Assembly (NCBI RefSeq): GCF_019802085.1
Contig: NZ_JAHVHV010000002.1
Location: 186,001-250,000, forward strand
DNA from: Ferrimonas balearica
GTDB lineage: Bacteria > Pseudomonadota > Gammaproteobacteria > Enterobacterales > Shewanellaceae
Direction: 5' to 3'
Length of the DNA: 64,000 bases
Shown here: in pieces, positions 48,785 to 56,638 of the stretch
How the letters are laid out: every line of letters starts with the position of its first letter
Position numbering within the stretch: the first letter of the stretch is position 1
Notes under the pieces: model-generated
Seen by the model: the letters and a program-made list of their open reading frames with translations, nothing else
Databases searched by the model: none
Told to the model about the DNA's origin: nothing
Translations under genes and position numbers: made by a program

Positions 48785-48813
48785 AAAAACGCCTCCGTCA
48801 GGGAGGCGTTTTT
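48785..48813. terminator. Bidirectional terminator between rlmB and the DUF481 gene
   Basis: An 11-bp stem AAAACGCCTCC / GGAGGCGTTTT with T-runs on both sides. Confidence 0.9.
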
Positions 48814-48815
48814 GA

Positions 48816-49562
48816 TCAGCGGAAGGAGTAGATGAGGTTCACCGTCGAGATGACGTCGTGGTTCTCGGTGCCCTCCGGCACCTTGTCGGTGTACTTGATG
48901 TCCAGCCCCACCTTGAGGGCGAGGTCGGCCCAGAACTGGTTCCGGTAGGCGAGGTTCAAGTTGGCCACGGTATTGCGGTTGCCGGTCTCCACCGAGGCGT
49001 CGGCGTTGAAGGTGGTGTACTCCTGAAGTCGGTGCTCCAGGCGGCTGGCGAAACGGACGATCCCTTCGTCCTCGGTGCCGTTGCTGGCGTCGTCGGAGTT
49101 GGAGAGGTTGGGTTCGTTGTAACGGTACCCGGCACCGGCCTCCAGGTTGAGCTTGGTGCGCTTGGCGTCCAGCGGGGTGTAACCGTAACCGAAGGAGTAG
49201 GTGAACTGCTTCTGGAAGGAGCCGAACCGGTCCCACAGCATGTCCCCCCGGCCGAACAGGTACTGGGTGCCCTCCAGCTTGTAGTCGGACTGGTACTGCA
49301 ACTGGTACTGCTCGGCGGTGGTCTTCTCGTCGTCCGCCGCGAAGTAGGCCCGGGCCACCGCCTCCTGACGGGCGTTCTCGGTGTCGTACACCAGCTTGCC
49401 CCGGGTGTTGAAGTTGGCGGAGTTGGTGTTGCCGCTGTTGTACTGCATCCCCAGTTCCAGCTCGGCGTCCAGGTCCGTCGGCGGATCCGAGTAGTTGGGC
49501 GGCACCAGGGCCAGGGCGGGGGCACTCATCAGGGTGGCGATCAGCAGCAGCGGGCGGTTCAC
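48816..49562 (-). CDS. DUF481 outer-membrane beta-barrel protein
   Basis: A 248-aa exported protein: signal peptide (LLLIATLMSAPALA), then a DUF481/YdiY-type barrel. Features are ELELGMQYNSGNTNS, alternating aromatic strands, and a C-terminal strand ending in SFR (VNLIYSFR) for barrel assembly. The start is GTG at 49562. Family members are thought to respond to acid or osmotic stress, with the role unproven. Confidence 0.88.
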   Translation of the reverse strand: MNRPLLLIATLMSAPALALVPPNYSDPPTDLDAELELGMQYNSGNTNSANFNTRGKLVYDTENARQEAVARAYFAADDEKTTAEQYQLQYQSDYKLEGTQYLFGRGDMLWDRFGSFQKQFTYSFGYGYTPLDAKRTKLNLEAGAGYRYNEPNLSNSDDASNGTEDEGIVRFASRLEHRLQEYTTFNADASVETGNRNTVANLNLAYRNQFWADLALKVGLDIKYTDKVPEGTENHDVISTVNLIYSFR

Positions 49563-49864
49563 GGTGGTGGGATCTACACTTTTGGGGGTTTGACGGCTTG
49601 GCCCAGTCTAACGCAACGGAAAAAAATTGCTAACGGTTCAATGGCTCAGCGCGCTCTACCGCCCTCTGGCGGTGTGACTCTCCTTCGCCATCCCGCCAGG
49701 GCCCGCCGCCCGGGGGCATCGCGCCCTGGTCGGGGGTGATTTTGGTTGTGTTCTGGCCAGGCTTTCGGTAACATGCGCCGGCTAATTCGGTCAAACCCCT
49801 TTTTGTTCCTTGCCTCATAGGTCCGGCCGAGCCATTTGAGGCTAATTAACCGTAAGGAGCGATA
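49563..49864. other. Divergent intergenic region, DUF481 gene and rpsF
   Basis: A 302-bp stretch with no gene. The rpsF side holds a candidate promoter (TTGTGT at 49746-49751, 17-nt spacer, TAACAT at 49769-49774) and the leader hairpin described separately. The DUF481 side shows no clear promoter. Confidence 0.5.
49812..49842 (+). promoter_or_regulatory. Candidate S6:S18 autoregulatory leader hairpin of rpsF
   Basis: A perfect outer stem GCCTCA / TGAGGC encloses GGT-CCGGCCGA-GCC, with a short inner stem and a CCG-containing loop. It lies 22 nt upstream of the rpsF ATG. Known S6:S18-binding leaders of rpsF-rpsR operons present CCG in a bulged hairpin resembling the 16S site. This is a fit by eye, not a model match. 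Confidence 0.45.
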
Positions 49865-50257
49865 ATGCGTCATTACGAAATCGTCTTCATGGTTCACCCT
49901 GACCAGAGTGAACAAGTTCAAGGCATGATCGAGCGTTACACCGCGACCATCGAGAAGGACGGCGGTCAAATCCACCGTCTGGAAGATTGGGGTCGTCGTC
50001 AACTGGCTTACCCGATCGAGAAGCTGCACAAGGCACACTACGTGCTGATCAACGCTGAAGCCACCGCTGAAGCCGTTGCCGAGCTGGAAACCAACTTCCG
50101 TTACAACGACGCCGTGATCCGCAACCTGGTGATCCGCACCAAGGCTGCCGTCACCGAAGCCTCTCCCATGGCCAAAGCCAAGGAAGAGCGTCGCGAGCGC
50201 GAAGAGCGCCGTGAGCGTCCGGAAGCCAAGCCGGCTCAGGAAGCCGCTGCTGAGTAA
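49865..50257 (+). CDS. rpsF: 30S ribosomal protein S6
   Basis: A 130-aa S6 that binds S18 in the 30S platform. The start is [18 protein letters not shown], with [12 protein letters not shown] and HKAHYVL motifs. The C-terminal 30 residues are a charged Glu/Arg tail. TAAGGAG precedes the ATG. It leads the S6-PriB-S18-L9 operon. Confidence 0.98.
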   Translation: MRHYEIVFMVHPDQSEQVQGMIERYTATIEKDGGQIHRLEDWGRRQLAYPIEKLHKAHYVLINAEATAEAVAELETNFRYNDAVIRNLVIRTKAAVTEASPMAKAKEERREREERRERPEAKPAQEAAAE

Positions 50258-50261
50258 TTGA

Positions 50262-50812
<551 letters not shown>

Positions 50813-50848
50813 GTCCTTACAAGTTCAACTTTAAGTAGAGGAAAGGTA

Positions 50849-51304
50849 ATGGACGTAATTCTGCTGGACAAGGTCGCCAAACTGGGTGGCCTGGGCGATA
50901 AAGTTACTGTTAAAGCCGGTTATGCTCGTAACTTCCTGCTGCCTCAGGGCAAAGCAGTAGTTGCCAACGCCGCTAACCTGGAAGTGTTCGAAGCTCGTCG
51001 TGCCGAGCTGGAAGCCAAAATGGCCGCTGACCTGTCTGCTGCCGAAGCCCGCGCTGAGAAGCTGGCTGCTCTGGAAGCGGTAGAAATCGCCTCCAAAGCC
51101 GGTGACGAAGGCAAGCTGTTTGGCTCCATCGGTACTCGCGACATCGCTGACGCCCTGACCGCCGCTGGCGTTGAAGTGGCCAAGGCCGAAGTTCGTCTGC
51201 CGGAAGGCGCTCTGCGTCAGACTGGCGAGTACGACATCGTGATCGCGCTGCACAGCGACGTAACCGCGACCGTTCAGATCGCCATCGTTGCCGCTGCCGA
51301 GTAA
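50849..51304 (+). CDS. rplI: 50S ribosomal protein L9
   Basis: A 151-aa two-domain L9: N-terminal [26 protein letters not shown], a long connecting helix (Ala/Glu-rich), and the C-terminal rRNA-binding domain. AGAGGAAAGG precedes the ATG. It is the last gene of the operon. Confidence 0.98.
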   Translation: MDVILLDKVAKLGGLGDKVTVKAGYARNFLLPQGKAVVANAANLEVFEARRAELEAKMAADLSAAEARAEKLAALEAVEIASKAGDEGKLFGSIGTRDIADALTAAGVEVAKAEVRLPEGALRQTGEYDIVIALHSDVTATVQIAIVAAAE

Positions 51305-51329
51305 GTGACGACTTACTGAATGCGATAAG

Positions 51330-51357
51330 AAACACCGCCCTCGGGCGGTGTTTTTTT
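51330..51357 (+). terminator. Terminator of the rpsF-rplI operon
   Basis: A 9-bp stem AACACCGCC / GGCGGTGTT with a CTCG loop and T7. Confidence 0.93.
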
Positions 51358-51361
51358 ATGC

Positions 51362-52003
51362 CTACTGGGCCAGCTCCGTGGCCCGCTGCTCGATCGCCTT
51401 GAGCACATCGTAGAGGCCCACGGTGTTGGCCTTGTTGGCCAGCCAGCTGGGGATCTTGCCGCCGGGATCCGTGTAGACCCAGTAGGTGGCTTGGGTGCGC
51501 CCGTCCTCGGTACCCTGCAGTGCCCAGCTGCCGTCGCAGATCACCAGCCGTACCACCCCCTTCTTGGGCTCGGGACCGAACTGGTTCATCTGGGTCCAGT
51601 AGCGGTAGTAGCTGCCCGATTCCTCATCCACTTCGTTGACGATCAGCAGGGTGTAGTCGCGCTTGCTGACCAGCGGCGGATCCACCCGGTGATAGACGTA
51701 CTGGCCGCCGTTGTCCGCCGGCCCCATGATCTCGATGTCGTCGATGTAGGGCATGAACGCCGGGTAGTGCTGGATGTCGCTGATCGCCTCCCACACCTTG
51801 ACCACCGGGGCGTCGATGGTCGCGACCATCTTCACTTCGCGAATGGCGGTGCCGGGCACCTCGCGGGTGAACACCTCCGCCTGGCCCTTGTTCGAGGCGG
51901 AGCGCCAGTTGTCGCCCGGGGCGGGCTCGATGCGCACGGTGTCCGCCTGGGCGGTGCCCAGGCTCAGCAGCAGCGCCAGCGCGGGCAGGAATCGACTTAC
52001 CAC
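51362..52003 (-). CDS. START/SRPBCC-domain exported protein
   Basis: A 213-aa protein with an N-terminal signal (FLPALALLLSLGTAQA) and a START-like lipid-binding domain: VVKVWEAISDIQHYPAFMPYI in two parts, KRDYTLLIVNEVDEE and GSWALQGTEDGRTQATYWV. The GTG at 52003 lies inside the last codons of dgkA (7-nt overlap) with GGGGGGA upstream, so it is coupled to dgkA. A lipid-related role next to diacylglycerol kinase is plausible but inferred. Confidence 0.82.
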   Translation of the reverse strand: MVSRFLPALALLLSLGTAQADTVRIEPAPGDNWRSASNKGQAEVFTREVPGTAIREVKMVATIDAPVVKVWEAISDIQHYPAFMPYIDDIEIMGPADNGGQYVYHRVDPPLVSKRDYTLLIVNEVDEESGSYYRYWTQMNQFGPEPKKGVVRLVICDGSWALQGTEDGRTQATYWVYTDPGGKIPSWLANKANTVGLYDVLKAIEQRATELAQ

Positions 52004-52377
52004 AGCAGGATCCCCCCCCACACCACGGCCACCTGGCACAAAGAGATGAACACCGCCGCCGAGCCGATGTCCTTGGCCCGGCCGGAGAGTTCGTGGTGCT
52101 CCGGACCGATGCGATCCACCACCGCTTCCACGGCGGAGTTGAGTAGCTCAACGATCAGCACCAGCAGCACCACGGCGATCATAAAGAGCCGCTCCAGCAC
52201 GGTGACGTCGAAGAAGAAGGCGGCGAGGATCAGCACGATGGCCAGGAACAGCTCCTGGCGGAAGGCCTCTTCGTGGCGGTAGGCGGCCTTGAGCCCCTGC
52301 ATGGAGTAGATCCCGGCCTGGAAGAAGCGCAGCACCCCGCGGTTTTTGTTTTCCGGTTGTGTCATGTATCGACTCAA
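51997..52377 (-). CDS. dgkA: Diacylglycerol kinase (prokaryotic DgkA)
   Basis: A 126-aa, three-helix trimeric membrane kinase that recycles diacylglycerol to phosphatidic acid. The signature is intact: the family motif ELLNSAVEAVVDRIGPEHHELSGRAKDIGSAAV is visible here in pieces as ELLNSAVEAVVDR, HELSGRAKD and GSAAVFISL. The upstream EEAFRQEL also matches. It is followed by the START-domain gene in an overlapping arrangement. Confidence 0.95.
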   Translation of the reverse strand: MSRYMTQPENKNRGVLRFFQAGIYSMQGLKAAYRHEEAFRQELFLAIVLILAAFFFDVTVLERLFMIAVVLLVLIVELLNSAVEAVVDRIGPEHHELSGRAKDIGSAAVFISLCQVAVVWGGILLW

Positions 52378-52494
52378 AAAAGGGTAATTAATCGGGTAAT
52401 GGCTTCAATGATAAGCCATTTCCACCAGTGAGGCGGAGGGAAACTTGTTCAGGGGTTTAGGCTGGCTTCAGCCATGACCGAAGCCAGCCTGGAC

Positions 52495-53700
52495 TCAGGC
52501 GGGGGAAGGCGCCCGCTCCAGGGGGCGAGCGTCGATGGGCAGGTGCAGCAGCGCCGCCACCAGCGCCAGAACCACGGTGGCCCACCAGATGGGCTCGTAG
52601 CTGCCGGTGGCGTCGTACAGGTAGCCGCCGAACCAGGCGCCGAGGAAGCTGCCCACCTGGTGGGTGAAGAACACCAGCCCGTAGAGGGTGGAGAGGTAGC
52701 GGGGGCCGAAGATCTGGCGCACCAGGCCGGAGGTCAGGGGCACGGTGCCCAGCCAGCAGAAGCCGATGGCGGCGCCGAACAGGCCGGCGGTGGTCTGGGT
52801 CACCGGCAGGGTGACGAAGGCGGCGATCACTGCCGCACGCAGCACGTAGAGGCTGGTCATCACGTAGCGCTTGTCGAAGTGGTCCCCCATCAGGCCCCAG
52901 AAATAGGAGCCAAAGATGTTGAAGATCCCCACGTAGGCCAGGGCCATGGCCGCGGTGTCCGCCGCCAGCCCCTTGTCCGCCAGGTAGCTGGGCAGGTGGG
53001 TGGCGATGAACATCACGTGGAAGCCACAAACGAAAAAGCCCAAATGGATGAACCAGTACCCCCGGTGACCCAGGGCCTCCGACAGGGCAGCCTTGAGGCT
53101 TTGCTGGTCCGCCGTGGTGGTGGGCAGGGCCCCCGCCTCGCGAGGCCGCATAAAGGCGGCAAAGGCCAGCATCAGGGCGCAGGCCAGGGCGAAGATCTGC
53201 AACGCGCCCTGCCAGTCCAGCTCGGTAAGCAACGCCTGGGCGCCGGGGATCACCGCGAACATGCCGAAGGAGCCGGCGGCGGTGGTCAGGCCGAACGCCT
53301 TGGCGGCGTGCTCGGCGGGCACCGCCCGGGCCACGGCCCCCAGCACGATAACGTAGCTGGTGCCGGCCAGGCCCAGCCCCACCAGGGCCCCCAGGGTCAG
53401 GTAGAGCCACTCCGGCTGCACCGCCACCGAGGTCAGGTAGAGGCCGGCGGCGTAGGCCACCGCCCCGACGACGATGATGCGCCGCGGGCCGAAGCGGTCG
53501 GCGGCCATGCCGACGAAGGGCTGGAAGACGCCAAACAGCAGGTTCTGCAGGGCGATGGCCAGGCTGAAGAACTCCCGCCCCACCTCGAAGCTTTGGCTGA
53601 TGGGGGTCATAAAGAGGCCGAAGGATTGGCGGATCCCCAGGCTCAGGATCAGAATGGCGATGCCCATCCACACCAGCAGGGGGTAACGAAAGATGCTCAT
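52495..53700 (-). CDS. MFS transporter
   Basis: A 401-aa, 12-helix major facilitator with the inter-helix motif GMAADRFGPRR in loop 2-3 and a weaker repeat GLMGDHFDKRY in loop 8-9. It resembles monocarboxylate/oxalate-type MFS porters. The ATG at 53700 follows CCGGAG. It starts 2 nt after the stop of a His-rich mini-protein, so both are one unit. The substrate is unknown; the neighbour hints at a metal or metal complex. Confidence 0.85.
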   Translation of the reverse strand: MSIFRYPLLVWMGIAILILSLGIRQSFGLFMTPISQSFEVGREFFSLAIALQNLLFGVFQPFVGMAADRFGPRRIIVVGAVAYAAGLYLTSVAVQPEWLYLTLGALVGLGLAGTSYVIVLGAVARAVPAEHAAKAFGLTTAAGSFGMFAVIPGAQALLTELDWQGALQIFALACALMLAFAAFMRPREAGALPTTTADQQSLKAALSEALGHRGYWFIHLGFFVCGFHVMFIATHLPSYLADKGLAADTAAMALAYVGIFNIFGSYFWGLMGDHFDKRYVMTSLYVLRAAVIAAFVTLPVTQTTAGLFGAAIGFCWLGTVPLTSGLVRQIFGPRYLSTLYGLVFFTHQVGSFLGAWFGGYLYDATGSYEPIWWATVVLALVAALLHLPIDARPLERAPSPA

Positions 53701-53702
53701 GC

Positions 53703-53906
53703 TCAGGGCTCCGGGTGGTGGTGATGGTCGTGGTGGTCGTGGTGACTGCCGCCCCCCTGGTGGCAGCCGGCGTTGACCGCCTGCTCGGAGAGGGACGCAA
53801 TCAGGCGCGGACTGTGGTGCAGGGCCAGCAGGGCCAGGGCCAGCAGCAGGACCAGGCGCACCAGCTGGGCGCCGAGGGCTTGGGAATGCAAAATGTATCT
53901 CACCAT
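53703..53906 (-). CDS. His-rich single-span mini-protein upstream of the MFS gene
   Basis: A 67-aa protein with one hydrophobic segment (LVRLVLLLALALLALHH), a Cys-His motif (AGCHQ) and a C-terminal histidine cluster (HHDHHDHHHH). It resembles DUF2946 or CbtB-type small metal-binding membrane proteins but matches neither clearly. It ends 2 nt before the MFS start. A ligand for Ni, Co, Cu or Zn is likely from composition alone. Confidence 0.6.
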   Translation of the reverse strand: MVRYILHSQALGAQLVRLVLLLALALLALHHSPRLIASLSEQAVNAGCHQGGGSHHDHHDHHHHPEP

Positions 53907-54007
53907 AATGGGTTACCGTAAAACGAGCGCTCCCCCCTCCAGGGGGAGGGGGGAGCGGTGGTTCCATCCATTGACCGCCGATTCAGCGGGTTACCTGTTC
54001 CTGTGGC

Positions 54008-54505
54008 TCAGGGGCACCACCCGGTGTCCCCGCTACCGGCCAGGCCCTCGTCGCGCAGGGCCTGCCCCAGGTCCGCCCCGTCCAATTGGATACGGGCGGC
54101 GAGGGCAAAGTGGTCAAGCCGGGTCATCTGTGTCAGCTCAATGCGCTGCGCCGCCGCCAGGCGCTCGCTGACGTAGGCCTTGGCGGCCCGGGCCAGGTTC
54201 TTCTCCTGCTGGCACTGTCCCGGAGACTGGGGCAGCGACACCCCCTTGAGCTCCACCAGCAGGTTGGCGCCAACGATCTCCGGCCACTGGGCCATGTGCA
54301 CCCGCAGCTTGCCGGCGCTCTCGATGGCCACCACCTCCCGCACTAGGGCCCGCTCACCGCCCTGGGCGGCCTTGGCCGTAGCCGGGGGCACGGACGCCTC
54401 TGCTCGGTCCTCCGCCTCGGGGGCATAGGGCCGGGTAAAGGTGGTGTTGGTGGCGCCGCAGGCGGACAGCAGGGCCGCCAGGGCGAGGGTGATCGTGGGT
54501 TTCAT
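54008..54505 (-). CDS. Lipoprotein with a degenerate SNase-like (thermonuclease) domain
   Basis: A 165-aa lipoprotein: signal with lipobox LLSAC, a linker of about 35 residues, then a domain following the staphylococcal-nuclease pattern (NLLVELKGVSLPQS, ARAAKAYVSERLAAAQRIEL, QLDGADLGQALRDEGLA). The catalytic Arg/Glu of true SNases in the RLxxxDTPE loop are not present (here VELKGVSLPQ), so nuclease activity is unlikely. Two Cys (GQC and GWC) could form a disulfide. It is a single gene. Confidence 0.7.
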   Translation of the reverse strand: MKPTITLALAALLSACGATNTTFTRPYAPEAEDRAEASVPPATAKAAQGGERALVREVVAIESAGKLRVHMAQWPEIVGANLLVELKGVSLPQSPGQCQQEKNLARAAKAYVSERLAAAQRIELTQMTRLDHFALAARIQLDGADLGQALRDEGLAGSGDTGWCP

Positions 54506-54572
54506 GGGCAGGTCCAAAGGGGCATTCTGCCTCAGTTATACCACATGGCGGCGAGGACGCCGCCGAGGCCCC

Positions 54573-55232
54573 TCAGGCGCACTGGCGCGCGCTGGCGTCC
54601 AGGCCGGCCCAGTGAGCCAGCTCCGCCTCGAGCCGGGCCCGGCTGGGGGCGCGCCGGTCGGAGCGTCCCAGCAGCTGGATCAGCCCGTAGGCGTACTGCT
54701 CATACAGCGCCGGGTCCTGGGCGTTGCAGTCGTCGTCGTCGCACTGGATCAGCGAGCCGCGCACGTAACCGCACACCATGGGGGCCCGGTCAAAGGCTCG
54801 GTCGGCGCTCAGGGTGCGGACCTGACCCTCGAACAGATCCCGATGACGCTCGGCCAAGGTCCGGTAGAGGGTCACCTGCTCCGAGGAGGCCTGGGCCAGG
54901 ATCTCCGGGTTGGGCATCAGCCGCTGCAGCACGAAGCGCTGGTGATTCAGCAGGTCCCAGAGGATCCAGCACTGGTGCAGGACAAAGGCCTCCAGGGGAT
55001 CCTCGGTTCGCTCGGCGAACGCCTCGGCCTGGCTCATCACCTGCTCGAAGCGGTGCCGGCACAGGGCCAGGATCAGGTCCTCTTCCGTGGGGAAGTGGTT
55101 GTAGATGGTGCCGCGGCTGATGCCACTGGCTTCCACCAGGTGGACCCGACGCAGGGTAAAGGTCTTCTGGCCCTGCAACAGGCGCTCAGCGATCCCCGTC
55201 AGGTAACGGTCCCGCTTTTTCCAATCGCCCAT
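54573..55232 (-). CDS. TetR family transcriptional regulator
   Basis: A 219-aa repressor-type protein. The N-terminal helix-turn-helix is LRRVHLVEASGISRGTIYNHF; a larger C-terminal ligand/dimer domain follows, with a Cys/Asp patch (QCDDDDCNAQD) that is unusual. A palindrome-like site lies 9-24 nt upstream of its start, and a near copy lies upstream of the flavoprotein gene 3 kb away; this suggests autoregulation and control of that operon. It is divergent from the LysR gene. Confidence 0.88.
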   Translation of the reverse strand: MGDWKKRDRYLTGIAERLLQGQKTFTLRRVHLVEASGISRGTIYNHFPTEEDLILALCRHRFEQVMSQAEAFAERTEDPLEAFVLHQCWILWDLLNHQRFVLQRLMPNPEILAQASSEQVTLYRTLAERHRDLFEGQVRTLSADRAFDRAPMVCGYVRGSLIQCDDDDCNAQDPALYEQYAYGLIQLLGRSDRRAPSRARLEAELAHWAGLDASARQCA

Positions 55233-55240
55233 GGCGGCCT

Positions 55241-55256
55241 CCTTGAACTCAATTCC
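55241..55256. promoter_or_regulatory. Candidate TetR operator upstream of tetR
   Basis: On the minus strand TTGGAATTGAGTTCAA. It agrees at 12 of 16 bases with the perfect palindrome in front of the flavoprotein gene. Confidence 0.5.
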
Positions 55257-55352
55257 AAATCGTCACAGTGGGTCACAAAACCAGCATAGAGAGGGGCAGG
55301 GAAAGGGTAAATCGAGTTATTCTCATGGCGACATGAACTTTCTCAATACCCC

Positions 55353-56210
55353 ATGCTGAAGATCGAATTACTGGAAAGCTTTATCGCCGTGGCCGAGTCC
55401 GGCAGCCTCTCCCGGGCCGCCGAGCAGCTGTGCCGCACCCAGTCTGCCGTCAGCCTGCAGCTCAAGCGGCTGGAGGAGACCGTCGGCCAGCAACTGTTGA
55501 GTCGGGACAATAAGGGCACCCGCCTGACCCCCGCCGGGGAGCGGCTGCTCACCTACGCCCGCCAGATGGTGAAGCTGAACCTGGCGGCGCTGGACGATCT
55601 CAGCCAGGGGGAGCAGCGGGAGGTGATCCGCCTGGGACTGCCCACTGACTACGTGGTGCGCTACCTGAGCACCTCCATCCTGGAGTTCATTCGCGAATTC
55701 ACCGCCATCGAGCTGGTGCTGGACACCGACGTCAGTGGCAACCTCTACCGCCGCCTGGAGCAGGGGGAGCTGGATCTGGTGATCGGCACCCACTGGGAAG
55801 CCCAGCCCAATGCCGAGGTATTGGTGGAGCGGCGCTTCCAGTGGGTGGGCAAGAAGGGCGGTAACGCCCATCTGCGTCGGCCCATTCCCCTGGCCCTCTA
55901 CCCGGAGAACTGCCCCATCCGGGCCCAGGTGTTCGCCCACCACCACCTCAACATGGCCCCCATCCGGGCGGTGCTCTCCACCCCGTCCCCCGAGGCGATC
56001 TGCATGGCGGTGGAGAACGATCTGGCGGTGGCGCCCATCGCCGATTTTCGGGTACGGGACACCATGACGGTGCTGGATCCGCAGAGCGTGGGCTTGCCCG
56101 CCCTGCCGAGCTTCAACGAGTCGGTCTACCTGGGTCAGACCCAGCCGACCCCCGCCATCAGCCAGCTGATTGAGCTGCTGCGCACCCACCGCGCCGCCAT
56201 CGTCGGCTGA
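55353..56210 (+). CDS. LysR family transcriptional regulator
   Basis: A 285-aa LTTR: N-terminal winged helix (ESFIAVAESGSLSRAAEQLCRTQSAVSLQLKRLEE in the canonical pattern), then a substrate-binding effector domain (VIRLGLPTDYVVRY, LDLVIGTHWE, MAVENDLAVAPI). It is divergent from tetR and convergent with the cytochrome gene. Its target is not evident; the respiratory genes next door are candidates. Confidence 0.92.
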   Translation: MLKIELLESFIAVAESGSLSRAAEQLCRTQSAVSLQLKRLEETVGQQLLSRDNKGTRLTPAGERLLTYARQMVKLNLAALDDLSQGEQREVIRLGLPTDYVVRYLSTSILEFIREFTAIELVLDTDVSGNLYRRLEQGELDLVIGTHWEAQPNAEVLVERRFQWVGKKGGNAHLRRPIPLALYPENCPIRAQVFAHHHLNMAPIRAVLSTPSPEAICMAVENDLAVAPIADFRVRDTMTVLDPQSVGLPALPSFNESVYLGQTQPTPAISQLIELLRTHRAAIVG

Positions 56211-56224
56211 GTTTTCGAACCCAC

Positions 56225-56253
56225 AAAAAAGCGGCGCCTCAGGGCGCCGCTTT
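56225..56253. terminator. Bidirectional terminator between lysR and the cytochrome operon
   Basis: An 11-bp stem AAAGCGGCGCC / GGCGCCGCTTT with a TCAG loop. The minus strand has TTTTTT. Confidence 0.88.
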
Positions 56254-56273
56254 GTGTTTGCAGGGAGGGGGGC

Positions 56274-56627
56274 TCACTGTTTGTGGGCCGGGTACTTAAA
56301 GGTGTGGCACTGGGCGCACATCGGCTCTTTGGTGCCGTGCTCGGAGTGGCACTCGACGCAGGGGATGTCCTTGCCGTAGTGCAGGTTGTTGTGCGGGTTC
56401 TGCCACTTGTCCTCTTCCGGACGGGCGGTCTGCTCGGCCAGGTCGTCCACGTCGTGGCACACCTGGCAGGCGTCGTCCTCGGGGTAGCCCTTGGGCGCGC
56501 CCTCATGGCAGGAGGCGCAGTTCATGTCCATCCCCTTGTGCCAGTCGCGGATCTCCATCCCCTGGGCAGAGGTGGCAAACAGGCCGAGGGTCAGGGTGGC
56601 CAGCGCAATCTTCAGTAACTGTCTCAT
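56274..56627 (-). CDS. Periplasmic tetraheme cytochrome c
   Basis: A 117-aa cytochrome with a signal peptide (LLKIALATLTLGLFATSAQG) and four CxxCH haem sites: CASCH 37-41, CQVCH 54-58, CVECH 90-94 and CAQCH 104-108. Additional His (HKG, PHNNLH, SEH, PAH) would be distal ligands, giving bis-His haems. This is the haem domain of Shewanella-type flavocytochrome c as a separate polypeptide. It is 11 nt downstream of the flavoprotein gene, so it is its electron donor, probably fed by CymA-type quinol oxidation. AGAGGAAAG precedes the ATG. Confidence 0.93.
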   Translation of the reverse strand: MRQLLKIALATLTLGLFATSAQGMEIRDWHKGMDMNCASCHEGAPKGYPEDDACQVCHDVDDLAEQTARPEEDKWQNPHNNLHYGKDIPCVECHSEHGTKEPMCAQCHTFKYPAHKQ

Positions 56628-56638
56628 CGTCTTTCCTC

